Source of the DNA: Chitinophagales bacterium
GTDB lineage: Bacteria > Bacteroidota > Bacteroidia > Chitinophagales > Chitinophagaceae
DNA length: 64,000 nt
Assembly (NCBI GenBank): GCA_026936105.1
Contig: JAIXKI010000004.1
Location: forward strand, 62,001-126,000
Direction: 5' to 3'
In this document: positions 1 through 8,548 of the stretch, one piece after another
Position numbering within the stretch: position 1 is the first letter of the stretch
How the letters are laid out: every line of letters starts with the position of its first letter
Program-made: the position numbers and the translations under genes
The notes under the pieces: generated by a model
What the model was told of the DNA's origin: nothing
The model's input: only the letters and a program-made list of their open reading frames with translations
The model's database searches: none

Positions 1-1
1 C

Positions 2-352
2 CAGCGATTTGACCGGGTGGGCATTTTCACTTATTCACACGAAGAAGATACAGCCGCTTACCAGATGGAAGATAATATTCCTCAAGAGGAAAAAGAAAGA
101 AGAGCGGAAGATATAATGGAAGTGCAGCAGCAGATCTCGTTCGAAAAAAATCTGGAAAATGTAGGCAAGACCTTCAAAGTGCTTATTGATAAAAGAGAAG
201 CAGGCCGTTATATTGGCCGTACCGAATTCGATAGTGTGGAAGTGGATAATGAAGTGGTGATAAGGTCTGAGCAGAAACTACGCATCGGTGAATTCGTACA
301 GGTAAAAATTATCAAAGCCTATGACTACGACCTGGAAGGAGAAGTGGTATAG
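2..352 (+). CDS. rimO: Ribosomal protein S12 methylthiotransferase RimO, C-terminal part
   Basis: This is the 3' end of a gene that begins before the window; the frame is open from base 2 and ends at a TAG at 350-352. The visible 116 residues begin in the conserved 'FDRVGIFTYSHEEDT' stretch that follows the radical-SAM core of RimO. A TRAM domain follows, with 'KLRIGEFVQVKI' and the characteristic 'YDYDLEGEVV' ending. RimO uses two iron-sulfur clusters and S-adenosylmethionine to methylthiolate the conserved aspartate of ribosomal protein S12. The catalytic cysteines lie outside the window, so the MiaB paralogue is excluded only by the RimO-type tail. The TAG stop here also shows that amber is a normal stop in this genome. 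Confidence 0.88.
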   Translation, partial: QRFDRVGIFTYSHEEDTAAYQMEDNIPQEEKERRAEDIMEVQQQISFEKNLENVGKTFKVLIDKREAGRYIGRTEFDSVEVDNEVVIRSEQKLRIGEFVQVKIIKAYDYDLEGEVV

Positions 353-404
353 TTTTCACTTCTGCTGACCTGAAATTTTCCCTTGTAAAGATCACCTGCG
401 AACA

Positions 405-431
405 TTGCGCCTTAAAAATCGCTTACCTTTA
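405..431 (+). promoter_or_regulatory. Candidate Bacteroidota-type promoter of the M1 peptidase gene
   Basis: A TTG at 405-407 is followed after 16 bases by TACCTTTA at 424-431, close to the TTTG/TAnnTTTG pattern of Bacteroidota housekeeping promoters but with the last base changed. The start codon lies 21 bases downstream. Confidence 0.3.
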
Positions 432-451
432 ATTGAGATAAGCATTTTGAT

Positions 452-2320
452 ATGAGAAAAATATTCCTGTTTCTGTTCGCTGTTACTTCAGCATTCGTTT
501 ACGCCCAAAACACATTGCCAACTCCAGGGAATATTCTAAAGACCTATGAGAAAGGAACAAGGTCTGTAACCGGAGCGCCGGGAGTGAACTACTGGCAAAA
601 TTCTGCAGACTACACTATTCATGTGAACTTTTTCCCCGGAACAAGATTGCTTACAGGAAGTGAAGAAATCGTTTATACGAACAATAGCCCTGATGTTTTA
701 CGCCTTATCAATTTTAAGTTGTTCCCTGATTTTTATAAAAAAGGATCACCCAGAGGCAGGATGATCTCTCCCACTGATGTTTCCGAAGGCATGGTCATAG
801 ATCAGATGAGCATAGACGGGAAGCCGGTTGATGTCTCAAAATTATTTGCCAACGGAACCAACCTGCCGGTTAGAATACCCGGGCTGGAAAAGGGAAAGAA
901 GATCCGGTTTGATATCAGTTATCATTACACTCTGAACAAAGGCTCTCATAACCGTACCGGTGAAATTGAGCCCGGAGCCGATTTCATTGCTTATTTCTTT
1001 CCACGCATTGCCGTATATGATGATATTGCAGGATGGGACATGAACCAGTACACGGGAACACAGGAGTTTTACAATGATTTTTGCCATTTCAATACTTTCA
1101 TTACTGTACCTCAGAATTTCGTTGTATGGGCGACCGGCGAACTGGAGAACTGCAACGAAGTTCTTGCCCCGGAATTTTGTAAAAGATTGCAACAGGCTGA
1201 GGGGAATGACGGAGTCACCACTATCATTGACAGCTTCGATCTGAAAAAAGGTGGGATCACAGCCACGGATAAGCCGGAGAACACCTGGCACTTTGAAGCG
1301 GATGATGTCACCGATTTTGCATTCGCCGTCAGCGATCATTATATATGGAAGTCCACAAGCCTCGTGGTTGACCCCGGAACTGGCAGGAGGACAAGAGTAG
1401 ATGCAGTTTTTAACCCAAAGCATAAAGATTATTTCAGGGTGGTGAATGATGCCCGGAAAACCATTGAGGCCATGAGTTATGTGTTTCCGGCCTGGCCCTA
1501 TCCTTATTCACATGAGACGGTCGTTGATGGGCTGGACCAGATGGAATACCCTATGATGGTAAATGATAATCCTCTCGAAGATGTTGCAGAAAGCATAGAA
1601 CTTACCGATCATGAGATCTTTCATACCATGTTCCCTTTTTATATGGGCATAAATGAAACAGAGCGTGCCTGGATGGATGAAGGCTGGGCCACTATCGGGG
1701 AATGGCTGATCTCACCAATGATAGATAGCAGTATTGTCGATCTATACGGAGTTTCTGCAGTTTCGGCCTCTGCAGGTGATGAATATGACCTGCCCATCGT
1801 CACTCCAAGCACCGAATTGAACCGCGGCTATTTTACCAATTCTTATCCCAAGCCTGCCATGGGCTACCTCTATATAAAGGACCTGCTGGGAGATGCCCTC
1901 TTTAACAAAGCGCTTCACAGGTACTTTGAGAACTGGCACGGAAAACATCCCATGCCCAATGATTTTTTCTATAGCATGAATGAAGGGGCAGACCGTAACC
2001 TCAACTGGTTTTGGGAGAAATGGTTCTTTGAAACCGGCTATCCTGACCTTGCCATCAGTTTGGTTCTAAAAAAGGGGAAAGGGTATTCGGTAAAGGTCAA
2101 TTCCATTGGGAATAAGCCCGTACCTGTTGATCTTACCGTTTATTATTCTGACGGTACCATTGAAAAGATCCATCGGAATATAGGGGTATGGGAAAAGGGA
2201 AATACTGCCCTGACCATTGAGATAAAGGCCGGAAAGAAGGTTGACAGGATCCATTTGGGAGGAGCTCATGTACCGGATGCCGATCCCCGAAATAATGATT
2301 GGTCAGCCCCGGGGAAATGA
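452..2320 (+). CDS. Exported M1-family metallopeptidase (gluzincin)
   Basis: A 622-residue protein with a clear signal peptide (MRKIFLFLFAVTSAFVYAQ). The zinc motif HEIFH is at residues 387-391, and the third ligand E410 follows exactly 18 residues after the second histidine, in 'WMDEGWA', as in M1 aminopeptidases. The upstream 'GLDQMEYPMM' stretch sits where the family has its GxMEN substrate-binding motif, though the sequence is altered. The C-terminal part resembles the end of M1-like domains with a short beta-rich tail. The protein probably acts in the periplasm or outside the cell on peptides. It stands alone; the start ATG directly gives the signal peptide. Because the GxMEN motif is degenerate, aminopeptidase rather than another exopeptidase activity is inferred. 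Confidence 0.85.
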   Translation: MRKIFLFLFAVTSAFVYAQNTLPTPGNILKTYEKGTRSVTGAPGVNYWQNSADYTIHVNFFPGTRLLTGSEEIVYTNNSPDVLRLINFKLFPDFYKKGSPRGRMISPTDVSEGMVIDQMSIDGKPVDVSKLFANGTNLPVRIPGLEKGKKIRFDISYHYTLNKGSHNRTGEIEPGADFIAYFFPRIAVYDDIAGWDMNQYTGTQEFYNDFCHFNTFITVPQNFVVWATGELENCNEVLAPEFCKRLQQAEGNDGVTTIIDSFDLKKGGITATDKPENTWHFEADDVTDFAFAVSDHYIWKSTSLVVDPGTGRRTRVDAVFNPKHKDYFRVVNDARKTIEAMSYVFPAWPYPYSHETVVDGLDQMEYPMMVNDNPLEDVAESIELTDHEIFHTMFPFYMGINETERAWMDEGWATIGEWLISPMIDSSIVDLYGVSAVSASAGDEYDLPIVTPSTELNRGYFTNSYPKPAMGYLYIKDLLGDALFNKALHRYFENWHGKHPMPNDFFYSMNEGADRNLNWFWEKWFFETGYPDLAISLVLKKGKGYSVKVNSIGNKPVPVDLTVYYSDGTIEKIHRNIGVWEKGNTALTIEIKAGKKVDRIHLGGAHVPDADPRNNDWSAPGK

Positions 2321-2456
2321 ACTGGCTGAAACGGATATTTCATTTGTTTGAATGCCGTAAGCTTCTCCCCCTATCGTCGGCGCCTGATGGATGATCTCCT
2401 TATAAAAAGTGGATAAATTACCAATGAAGCATTTTATTTTCCCAATGGAAAACCTA

Positions 2457-2464
2457 TATATTTG
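2457..2464 (+). promoter_or_regulatory. -7 promoter box of the SWIB gene
   Basis: TATATTTG matches the Bacteroidota TAnnTTTG box exactly. It overlaps an upstream in-frame ATG at 2462, so transcription would start after that codon, which favours the ATG at 2516 as the real start. A T-rich stretch lies about 20 bases upstream, but there is no clean -33 TTTG. Confidence 0.5.
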
Positions 2465-2515
2465 CTTCCGACAGGGTATAACCCATTAAAATTCAAATTA
2501 AAAATCAACATCAAA

Positions 2516-2812
2516 ATGCCAACTAAAAAAGCAAAAAAACCTGCCAAGAAAAAACCTGCACGCAAACCCTCTGCTGCATTTATGAAAGCACTTACTCCCA
2601 GCGCTGCATTAGCTGAAGTAGTAGGAAGCAAACCATTGCCCCGCACTGAAATTGTAAAAAAGATGTGGGCTTATATCAAAAAGAATAAACTGCAGGACAG
2701 CAAAAACAAACGCATGATCAATGCAGATGACAAACTGAAAGCAGTATTCGGAGGTAAGAAACAGGTTTCCATGTTTGACATGGCAAAACATATTTCCAAG
2801 AACGTAAAGTAA
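2516..2812 (+). CDS. SWIB/MDM2 domain protein with lysine-rich N-terminal tail
   Basis: A 98-residue basic protein. Residues 1-20 are a histone-H1-like tail rich in lysine, alanine and proline (MPTKKAKKPAKKKPARKPS). Residues 25-98 are a complete SWIB domain, with the typical 'PRTEIVKKMWAYIKKNKLQD' core, 'INADDKLKAVFG' and a final 'MFDMAKHISKNVK'. In eukaryotes SWIB domains occur in chromatin remodellers; in bacteria, stand-alone forms are common in Bacteroidota and Chlamydiae, and in Chlamydiae one is fused to topoisomerase. A nucleoid-binding role is inferred from the basic tail. The start at 2516 was chosen over 2462 because it lies behind the promoter box and gives the standard length. A strong terminator follows. 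Confidence 0.85.
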   Translation: MPTKKAKKPAKKKPARKPSAAFMKALTPSAALAEVVGSKPLPRTEIVKKMWAYIKKNKLQDSKNKRMINADDKLKAVFGGKKQVSMFDMAKHISKNVK

Positions 2813-2830
2813 AAAACTTTATTAAGAAGC

Positions 2831-2862
2831 AAAGGCTTTCTGAAAACAGAAAGCCTTTTTTG
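2831..2862 (+). terminator. Rho-independent terminator after the SWIB gene
   Basis: A perfect 12-bp stem (2831-2842 with 2847-2858) with an AAAA loop is followed by a run of T. It lies 18 bases after the stop codon. Confidence 0.85.
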
Positions 2863-3049
2863 TTTTCGGGGGGGAAAGTTCATGAGTGAACTTGTTTTAA
2901 AAATATAGTTCTGCTTCTTTAATACTCTTTATTATACTGACAGGGAATCATTTTCATTCTCTACAACGGTGCCGTTATGAAAAAAAATTGTGACTGTTCT
3001 TCCTTTCTATTGGGAAAATCGTAGCTTACAAAATCAAAAAATTCCTGCT

Positions 3050-3445
3050 ATGCTTCGTAAATTTTATTCCGTCACAGTATTCTCTTTTTGTTTCGTATTC
3101 CTGATGACATTCTCTTCTTCTCTCGATGGAAGATGGACTGGCGCCATAACCACACCGGATGGAATGTACCTGGATGTTGCATACAACTTTGTTACCGATG
3201 GAGAAGAACTTACCGGAACAGCAGATTCTCCGGTGGGCCAGGTGACCATTGACAACGGAAAAGTTTCAGGAAATAATTTTTCATTTGAAGTCACTGTGGC
3301 AGGAAATATCTATCCACATAAAGGTATCCTGTATCAGGATTCATGCGGAGTGGATATTGATTTTGGAGGAGGCGTTTTTGTACACACTACGATTCACAGA
3401 GACACCACTTCACTTGCATATGATAATTTTTTAAACCGAAAATAG
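3050..3445 (+). CDS. Small exported beta-rich protein, function unknown
   Basis: A 131-residue protein. The ATG at 3050 gives a good signal peptide (MLRKFYSVTVFSFCFVFLMTF); an in-frame ATG at 2990 would put 20 hydrophilic residues before it and is less likely. The mature part starts with 'LDGRWTGAITTPDGMYLDVAY', then alternating polar/hydrophobic strands ('TGTADSPVGQVTIDNGKVSG', 'FEVTVAGNIYPHKGIL', 'CGVDIDFGGGVFVHTTIHR'). The 'G.W.G.....G' opening and strand pattern recall small lipocalin-like or beta-barrel periplasmic proteins of Bacteroidota, but no family was recognised with certainty. It stands alone between the SWIB gene and the SusC gene. Confidence 0.65.
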   Translation: MLRKFYSVTVFSFCFVFLMTFSSSLDGRWTGAITTPDGMYLDVAYNFVTDGEELTGTADSPVGQVTIDNGKVSGNNFSFEVTVAGNIYPHKGILYQDSCGVDIDFGGGVFVHTTIHRDTTSLAYDNFLNRK

Positions 3446-3790
3446 AATTACATCATGTTTTATACTTCCTGCCGTACTTCCTCTCTTAAATTAGTTGTTA
3501 ATACACCGGTTGTTTATGCAACTTTTTTAAAAAACATAATGTGTTTGTGTAAACCGCGTGTTAATCACCGGAAAATTAGTGTTAAATCCATCTAACTTGC
3601 GCAGCAGTTTAAGGAGCAAAATTGCCTCACTGTTCACAACCCGTTACTGAGACAAAATAAGACAACACCCTTTACTCACCTTACGAACCCGCTCCTTAAC
3701 CTCACGATCCGATCACCTTCTTAACCTTCCGGACCAGGCTTCTTAAACTTGGAGTCTATGTCTTTTCAATCAATCAAAAATTATATTCAC
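3446..3790 (+). other. Intergenic leader upstream of the SusC gene
   Basis: A 345-bp region without a gene. It is AT-rich in its first half (poly-T/poly-A near 3525-3535) and then becomes pyrimidine-rich with several CCTTAC/CTTAACC-like repeats between 3660 and 3745. A TAACTTGC at 3593-3600 resembles a -7 box with one shift. It probably holds the promoter and a long 5' leader of the SusC/SusD transcript. No regulator gene or sigma/anti-sigma pair is nearby. Confidence 0.4.
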
Positions 3791-6700
3791 ATGAAAAAAG
3801 TAATAGCACTGGTATCAGTGTTGATGCTGATCTCTGCATTGGCATTTTCCCAGTCACATTCTGTGAGAGGGAAGGTTACGGGACCGGATGGCAAAGCCAT
3901 TCAGGGGATCTCGGTGCAGATACAGGGCACTGATGAAGGGACCGTGACAGATGCCGATGGAATGTATCTGTTGAATGCTCCCGCAAATGCCACCCTTTTA
4001 TTCACCGGCATCGGATTTTCTGCCAAGGCGGTGAAGGTGGAAAACCGTTCCACCCTGAATGTATCCCTTGAAGTGGAAGCGACCACATTGAATGAAGTGG
4101 TCGTTACCGCATTGGGAGTATCAAGGGAGAAAAAAGCTTTGGGCTATTCCACACAAAGTTTGAGTTCTGATCTGATCACGAGAGGTTCGGACCCGAACCT
4201 GGCCACAGCACTTGAAGGAAAAGTTTCCGGAATAGAAGTGAGGCCGTCAAGCGGCATGCCCGGCGCTTCCACACAAATATTTATTCGTGGTGCACGTTTC
4301 TTTGACGGAAACAACTCACCCTTGTATGTTATCGATGGTACGCCTGTTAACAGCGACCCTGACTTTTCTGTAGGCGGCAATGGTGTGACGGGTACCGACT
4401 ATTCCAGCAGGTCCATTGATATTGATCCGAATGATATTGCATCCATCAACATTCTGAAAGGGCAGGCTGCTTCGGCTCTGTATGGTATGCGTGCATCGAA
4501 TGGTGTGATCATGATCACCACTAAAAGCGGACAGAACCTGAAGAAAGGGAGAGCAGTTGTGAATTTCAGCACCAATACTCAGTTTGACAATGTATCGAGG
4601 CTTCCTGACCTGCAGACCTTATATGCACAGGGAAGTGCAGGAAAGTTCAGCCAGACCGCTTCCACAACATGGGGGCCGCTTATAACCAGTTTACCTGATG
4701 ACCCGACCTATGGAGGTAATGTTCCCAACTCATTTAATAATAATAACCCTACTGCACAAACCCAGGGTAAATATTGGAACATCAACAAAGGTGCATGGGT
4801 AACCCCTCAGGTTTATAATAACCCCAAAGAATTTTTTCAGACGGGATTGACCGAAACAAATAACCTGAGTGTTTCGCAGAGAGGCGACCTGGGAAGTTAT
4901 TATGTCGGATTCGGAGCCACCAATCAAACAGGTGTAATGCCTTCATCAGGGATGGACCGTTACAGTGCCAAGATCTCTGGAGATTACAATGCAAGTAAAA
5001 AAGTTAAGGTTGGCGCCAATGTAAACTTCATTTCCACAGGTATTGATAAAATGCCTTCGGGAAACAACAGTTATTTGTTTGAAGTTTATGGTGCACCAAT
5101 CAGCTATGACCTGAAAGGGACTCCGATCCATGTGGCCGATAACCCTTATAAACAGATCCAATACCGTGGAGGAACTTTTGATAACCCTTATTGGGGAACT
5201 CAATTCAACAAGTTCAACGAAATGACCCGCCGTTTATTCGGCAACACTTATGTTACTTACAATCCCATTAAGGCTTTGACCATTAAGTACCAGTTGGGTA
5301 CTGATATTTATACCACCGATCGTAAGGAGCTTTGGGAATTCGGATCAGGCGCATTTAATACGGGTAAACTGACGAATGGCGCTCTGATCAACCGCAGCCT
5401 GAACTCTTTGCTGACCGCCAGCTACGATAAAAGGTTCAACAGTAAATGGCATATCAATGCACTGGTGGGTAATGAAGTAAATGATAATTATCTGAGAAAT
5501 ATTTCCGGAACGGGAAGCAGCTTCATCATTCCCGGATTTGACAATATCAGCAATGCAAGTACTCAAACCAATGCCGAAGGTGTGTTCAAAAACAGAACAG
5601 TTGGTTTCTTTGCACAGGCAGGAGCTGATTGGGACAATATGCTGTTCCTGAATGTTACGGGGAGAAATGATATCGTATCAACCATGCCTCCCGATAATCG
5701 TTCATTCTTTTATCCTTCAGTATCTCTTTCATGGATCTTCAGCGAGCTGAATGGATTAAGAGGTCATAACTTCTACGGTAAACTGCGTGCATCTTACGCA
5801 CAGGTAGGTGCCCCCGGTACTTACCAGGTGCCTATTTATTACCAGGGCGGATCAGGAAGCGGTTTCCTCGAAGAGGATATCGAGTTTCCTTTCAATGGTA
5901 TCGTTGGCTTCCGCCAGAACTCCACTTTGTATGATCCTGATCTGAAGCCGCAAAATACCAACTCATTTGAAGTAGGTACTGACCTTGGCTTTTTGAACAA
6001 CAGGATCAGGCTTGAATATACTTATACCCATCAGCAAACAGTGGATCAGATTTTCTCCATTCCTCTTGCAGGTTCCACAGGTTTTGCCCAGATAGTAAGG
6101 AATGCAGGAAATATGCAGAGCAATGTTCATGAAGCCACTTTGACCCTCGTGCCGGCAAAGGAAAACCATTTTGAATGGGATCTGTCGGCCAATTTCACCA
6201 AAGTGCTGAACAAAGTGATCAGCCTGGCTCCGGGTGTCGATAATATTTATCTCGGCGGGTTTGTTGATCCCCAGGTGAGGGCAGCGATCGGTTACACGTA
6301 TCCTTCCATCTTCGGTACAACATTTCTGAAGAATGCTGAAGGGCAGGTGGAAATTGATGATGACCCTAACAGTGGCACCTATGGAATGCCGCTTGCAGGC
6401 ACAGATGGTGTGATCGGTTCGGTGACTCCTAAATTTTTACTGGGAGTGAATAATGACCTTTCATACAAATCATTCCACCTGAGTTTTCTGGTAGATTGGA
6501 AAAACGGCGGTCAGATGTATTCCGGCCTGAACAGGTTGATCAATCTTTACGGTACTTCTTCTATTACTGCTGACCGTGGCACAGAAAAACTGATTATTCC
6601 GGGAGTGAAAGCTTCTACAGTGGATGCCAGTGGTAAAGGAGGACAGGCAAATGATATCGTGGTCTCAGGCGCCAACAACCTTCAGGTGCTTTATGGTTCG

Positions 6701-6982
6701 GTTTACGCCAATATATCTGAAGCAAGTATTTACAGTACTTCTTTTGTAAAACTGCGTAATGTGGCCTTCACTTATGATCTGCCGAAAAGAGCGGTGCAAA
6801 AAACAAGAGTACTCAGTGCGGCATCTGTTTCAGTAGCTGCAAGGAATATTCTTTTGTGGACGGCGCTCCCGAATGCAGATCCTGAATCTTCTCAAGGTAA
6901 TGGTAATATGCAGGGAGGTTTTGACTATATGTCTTTACCGCAAACAAGAAGTATCAGTGTTGGATTGAACCTGACATTTTAA
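3791..6982 (+). CDS. SusC/RagA-type TonB-linked outer membrane transporter
   Basis: A 1063-residue outer membrane protein. The chosen ATG at 3791 begins a signal peptide (MKKVIALVSVLMLISALAFS); the in-frame ATG at 3749 would bury it. After the signal comes a carboxypeptidase-D-like domain (about residues 22-95, 'VRGKVTGPDGKAIQGISVQI'), then the SusC signature 'LNEVVVTALG', then the plug with 'YVIDGTPVNSDPDFS' and 'INILKGQAASALYG', and a 22-stranded-barrel-sized remainder ending in an aromatic residue ('SVGLNLTF'). SusC proteins import large nutrients, powered by TonB, with a SusD lipoprotein as lid. The partner follows after 31 bp. No glycosidase, peptidase or regulator is linked, so the substrate cannot be guessed. 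Confidence 0.93.
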   Translation: MKKVIALVSVLMLISALAFSQSHSVRGKVTGPDGKAIQGISVQIQGTDEGTVTDADGMYLLNAPANATLLFTGIGFSAKAVKVENRSTLNVSLEVEATTLNEVVVTALGVSREKKALGYSTQSLSSDLITRGSDPNLATALEGKVSGIEVRPSSGMPGASTQIFIRGARFFDGNNSPLYVIDGTPVNSDPDFSVGGNGVTGTDYSSRSIDIDPNDIASINILKGQAASALYGMRASNGVIMITTKSGQNLKKGRAVVNFSTNTQFDNVSRLPDLQTLYAQGSAGKFSQTASTTWGPLITSLPDDPTYGGNVPNSFNNNNPTAQTQGKYWNINKGAWVTPQVYNNPKEFFQTGLTETNNLSVSQRGDLGSYYVGFGATNQTGVMPSSGMDRYSAKISGDYNASKKVKVGANVNFISTGIDKMPSGNNSYLFEVYGAPISYDLKGTPIHVADNPYKQIQYRGGTFDNPYWGTQFNKFNEMTRRLFGNTYVTYNPIKALTIKYQLGTDIYTTDRKELWEFGSGAFNTGKLTNGALINRSLNSLLTASYDKRFNSKWHINALVGNEVNDNYLRNISGTGSSFIIPGFDNISNASTQTNAEGVFKNRTVGFFAQAGADWDNMLFLNVTGRNDIVSTMPPDNRSFFYPSVSLSWIFSELNGLRGHNFYGKLRASYAQVGAPGTYQVPIYYQGGSGSGFLEEDIEFPFNGIVGFRQNSTLYDPDLKPQNTNSFEVGTDLGFLNNRIRLEYTYTHQQTVDQIFSIPLAGSTGFAQIVRNAGNMQSNVHEATLTLVPAKENHFEWDLSANFTKVLNKVISLAPGVDNIYLGGFVDPQVRAAIGYTYPSIFGTTFLKNAEGQVEIDDDPNSGTYGMPLAGTDGVIGSVTPKFLLGVNNDLSYKSFHLSFLVDWKNGGQMYSGLNRLINLYGTSSITADRGTEKLIIPGVKASTVDASGKGGQANDIVVSGANNLQVLYGSVYANISEASIYSTSFVKLRNVAFTYDLPKRAVQKTRVLSAASVSVAARNILLWTALPNADPESSQGNGNMQGGFDYMSLPQTRSISVGLNLTF

Positions 6983-7013
6983 AATGATCAACTTATTAAA
7001 ACAAAGAAATAAT

Positions 7014-8453
7014 ATGAAATACTTAAAAATAATTCTGACCGGGATCATTGCCTTTTCCCTGTCATCCTGCACCAAAAGTGTCATGGATAACATCAACAGG
7101 GATGTGAACGATCCTACCAATGTACCAGCAGCCAACATTTTGCCGAGTGCAATTGTGGAAACGGTCTTTGGTACAACAGGAACCGACCTTGCATGGTATT
7201 CTTCAGTATTTACTGAACAAAGCGCCGGTGTGGATGAACAATTTTATGATGCTGACCGCAGAAACGGTATTACCGCTTCGTCTTTGGTTGACAACAGTTG
7301 GAACAGCATTTATGATAATTTATCTGTGTTGAAAGATATCATTACAAGATCGTCAACCGGCGGGAGTGATCCGAATCCTGCCATTCTCGGAATCGCACAG
7401 GTTTTATCGGCCTATAACCTGGCAGTGGCTACCGATATGTGGGGTAATGTTCCCTGGACACAGGCATTGCAGGGGAGCAAAAATGTGCATCCCACTTATG
7501 ATAATCAACAGGATGTTTATACAGCCATATTAGGTTTATTGAATGATGGCATAGGCAATCTTACCGGGAGCAGTGGTTCTGCAGTCCGTAATCAGGACCT
7601 GATCTATGGCGGCAACACTGCCAACTGGATCAAAGCTGCGTGGAGCCTTAAGGCGAGATATTTTATGCATCTTCAGAGAACTGCTGAAACGCATACTTTG
7701 GATTCAGTGCTGAATTGTATTCCCAAAGGATTTACCGGACCGGGTGATGCATTCGTTTTTAATAAGTATGAAAATACACAGATCGGTGCAAACCCCTGGT
7801 TTGACTTTACCTATAATGAAAGAGGTGATTTTTGTGCAGGAAAAACTCTTTACGATCTGATGGAAAGCAGGAATGATCCCCGCATCCCCGTTTATTTCGT
7901 ACCGATAGACGATAATGGTACTATAGTCCCCGCTCCAAATGGTACAGCAACAAGAACCCGTGCAGGATATGGTGTATATTCTTATTCAAATATTACTGCA
8001 GGATCCGAAGACGATGCTACGGTTGGCACTCCTATGATGACTTATCATGAATTGCTTTTCCTGGAGGCAGAAGCCCAGGCAAGAGAAGGCCTGGATTTCA
8101 AACCGGCATTAGAATCTGCCATTGAAGCCAATTTTGTTTTCCATGGACTTTCAACTACAGATGCGGACAGCTATTATGTTTCGGAAGTGTTGCCGAAACT
8201 TGATGGTAATTTGAGTGACGATCTTCAGGAGATAATGACTCAGAAATATATCGGCATGTATGAACAGGAATCAATAGAAGTGTACAATGATGTAAGAAGA
8301 ACCGGAATACCTGCAATGCATAATCCGAACAACAGCCTGGCAAACTTTGGTTTCCCGCAACGGTTCCCTTATGCACAGAGTGAGGTTACTGCCAACCCGT
8401 TCAATGTACCTACAGTTAATATTTTTAAAGACAAGATCTGGTGGGATCAATGA
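7014..8453 (+). CDS. SusD/RagB-family nutrient-binding outer membrane lipoprotein
   Basis: A 479-residue lipoprotein. The ATG at 7014 gives a lipoprotein signal (MKYLKIILTGIIAFSLSSC) with the lipidated cysteine in 'LSSC'; the in-frame ATG at 6984 adds ten residues and is unlikely. The segment 'YNLAVATDMWGNVPWTQALQG' and the late 'QKYIGMYEQESIEVYNDVRRTG' are typical of the SusD-like_2 branch, whose fold is a TPR-rich helical scaffold. It should sit on the cell surface as the lid of the SusC channel encoded just upstream. A terminator follows, so the transcript is probably bicistronic. Confidence 0.9.
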   Translation: MKYLKIILTGIIAFSLSSCTKSVMDNINRDVNDPTNVPAANILPSAIVETVFGTTGTDLAWYSSVFTEQSAGVDEQFYDADRRNGITASSLVDNSWNSIYDNLSVLKDIITRSSTGGSDPNPAILGIAQVLSAYNLAVATDMWGNVPWTQALQGSKNVHPTYDNQQDVYTAILGLLNDGIGNLTGSSGSAVRNQDLIYGGNTANWIKAAWSLKARYFMHLQRTAETHTLDSVLNCIPKGFTGPGDAFVFNKYENTQIGANPWFDFTYNERGDFCAGKTLYDLMESRNDPRIPVYFVPIDDNGTIVPAPNGTATRTRAGYGVYSYSNITAGSEDDATVGTPMMTYHELLFLEAEAQAREGLDFKPALESAIEANFVFHGLSTTDADSYYVSEVLPKLDGNLSDDLQEIMTQKYIGMYEQESIEVYNDVRRTGIPAMHNPNNSLANFGFPQRFPYAQSEVTANPFNVPTVNIFKDKIWWDQ

Positions 8454-8481
8454 TCCCCGCATAATAGATTTATGGTTGCAA

Positions 8482-8520
8482 AGCCGCCTCTCGATAATTT
8501 TCCGGAGGCGGTTTTTTTTT
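8482..8520 (+). terminator. Terminator after the SusC/SusD operon
   Basis: A GC-rich stem (GCCGCCTC at 8483-8490 with GAGGCGGT at 8505-8512) and a run of nine T. It lies between convergent genes, and the minus strand has a short A-side only, so it serves the plus strand. Confidence 0.8.
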
Positions 8521-8548
8521 GATGATCTGAAAAGGATCATTAGTGTAT

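Noticed and set aside
842-1423. 193-codon open frame on the minus strand inside the M1 peptidase gene
   Set aside because: It is fully antisense to a gene with strong motifs, and its translation has no protein-like pattern.
3749-3790. Upstream start for the SusC gene at 3749
   Set aside because: It would put 14 polar residues before the signal peptide.
3791-8453. SusC/SusD pair as a polysaccharide utilisation locus
   Set aside because: There is no carbohydrate-active enzyme, transporter or regulator in the neighbourhood, so only a nutrient-import pair is supported.
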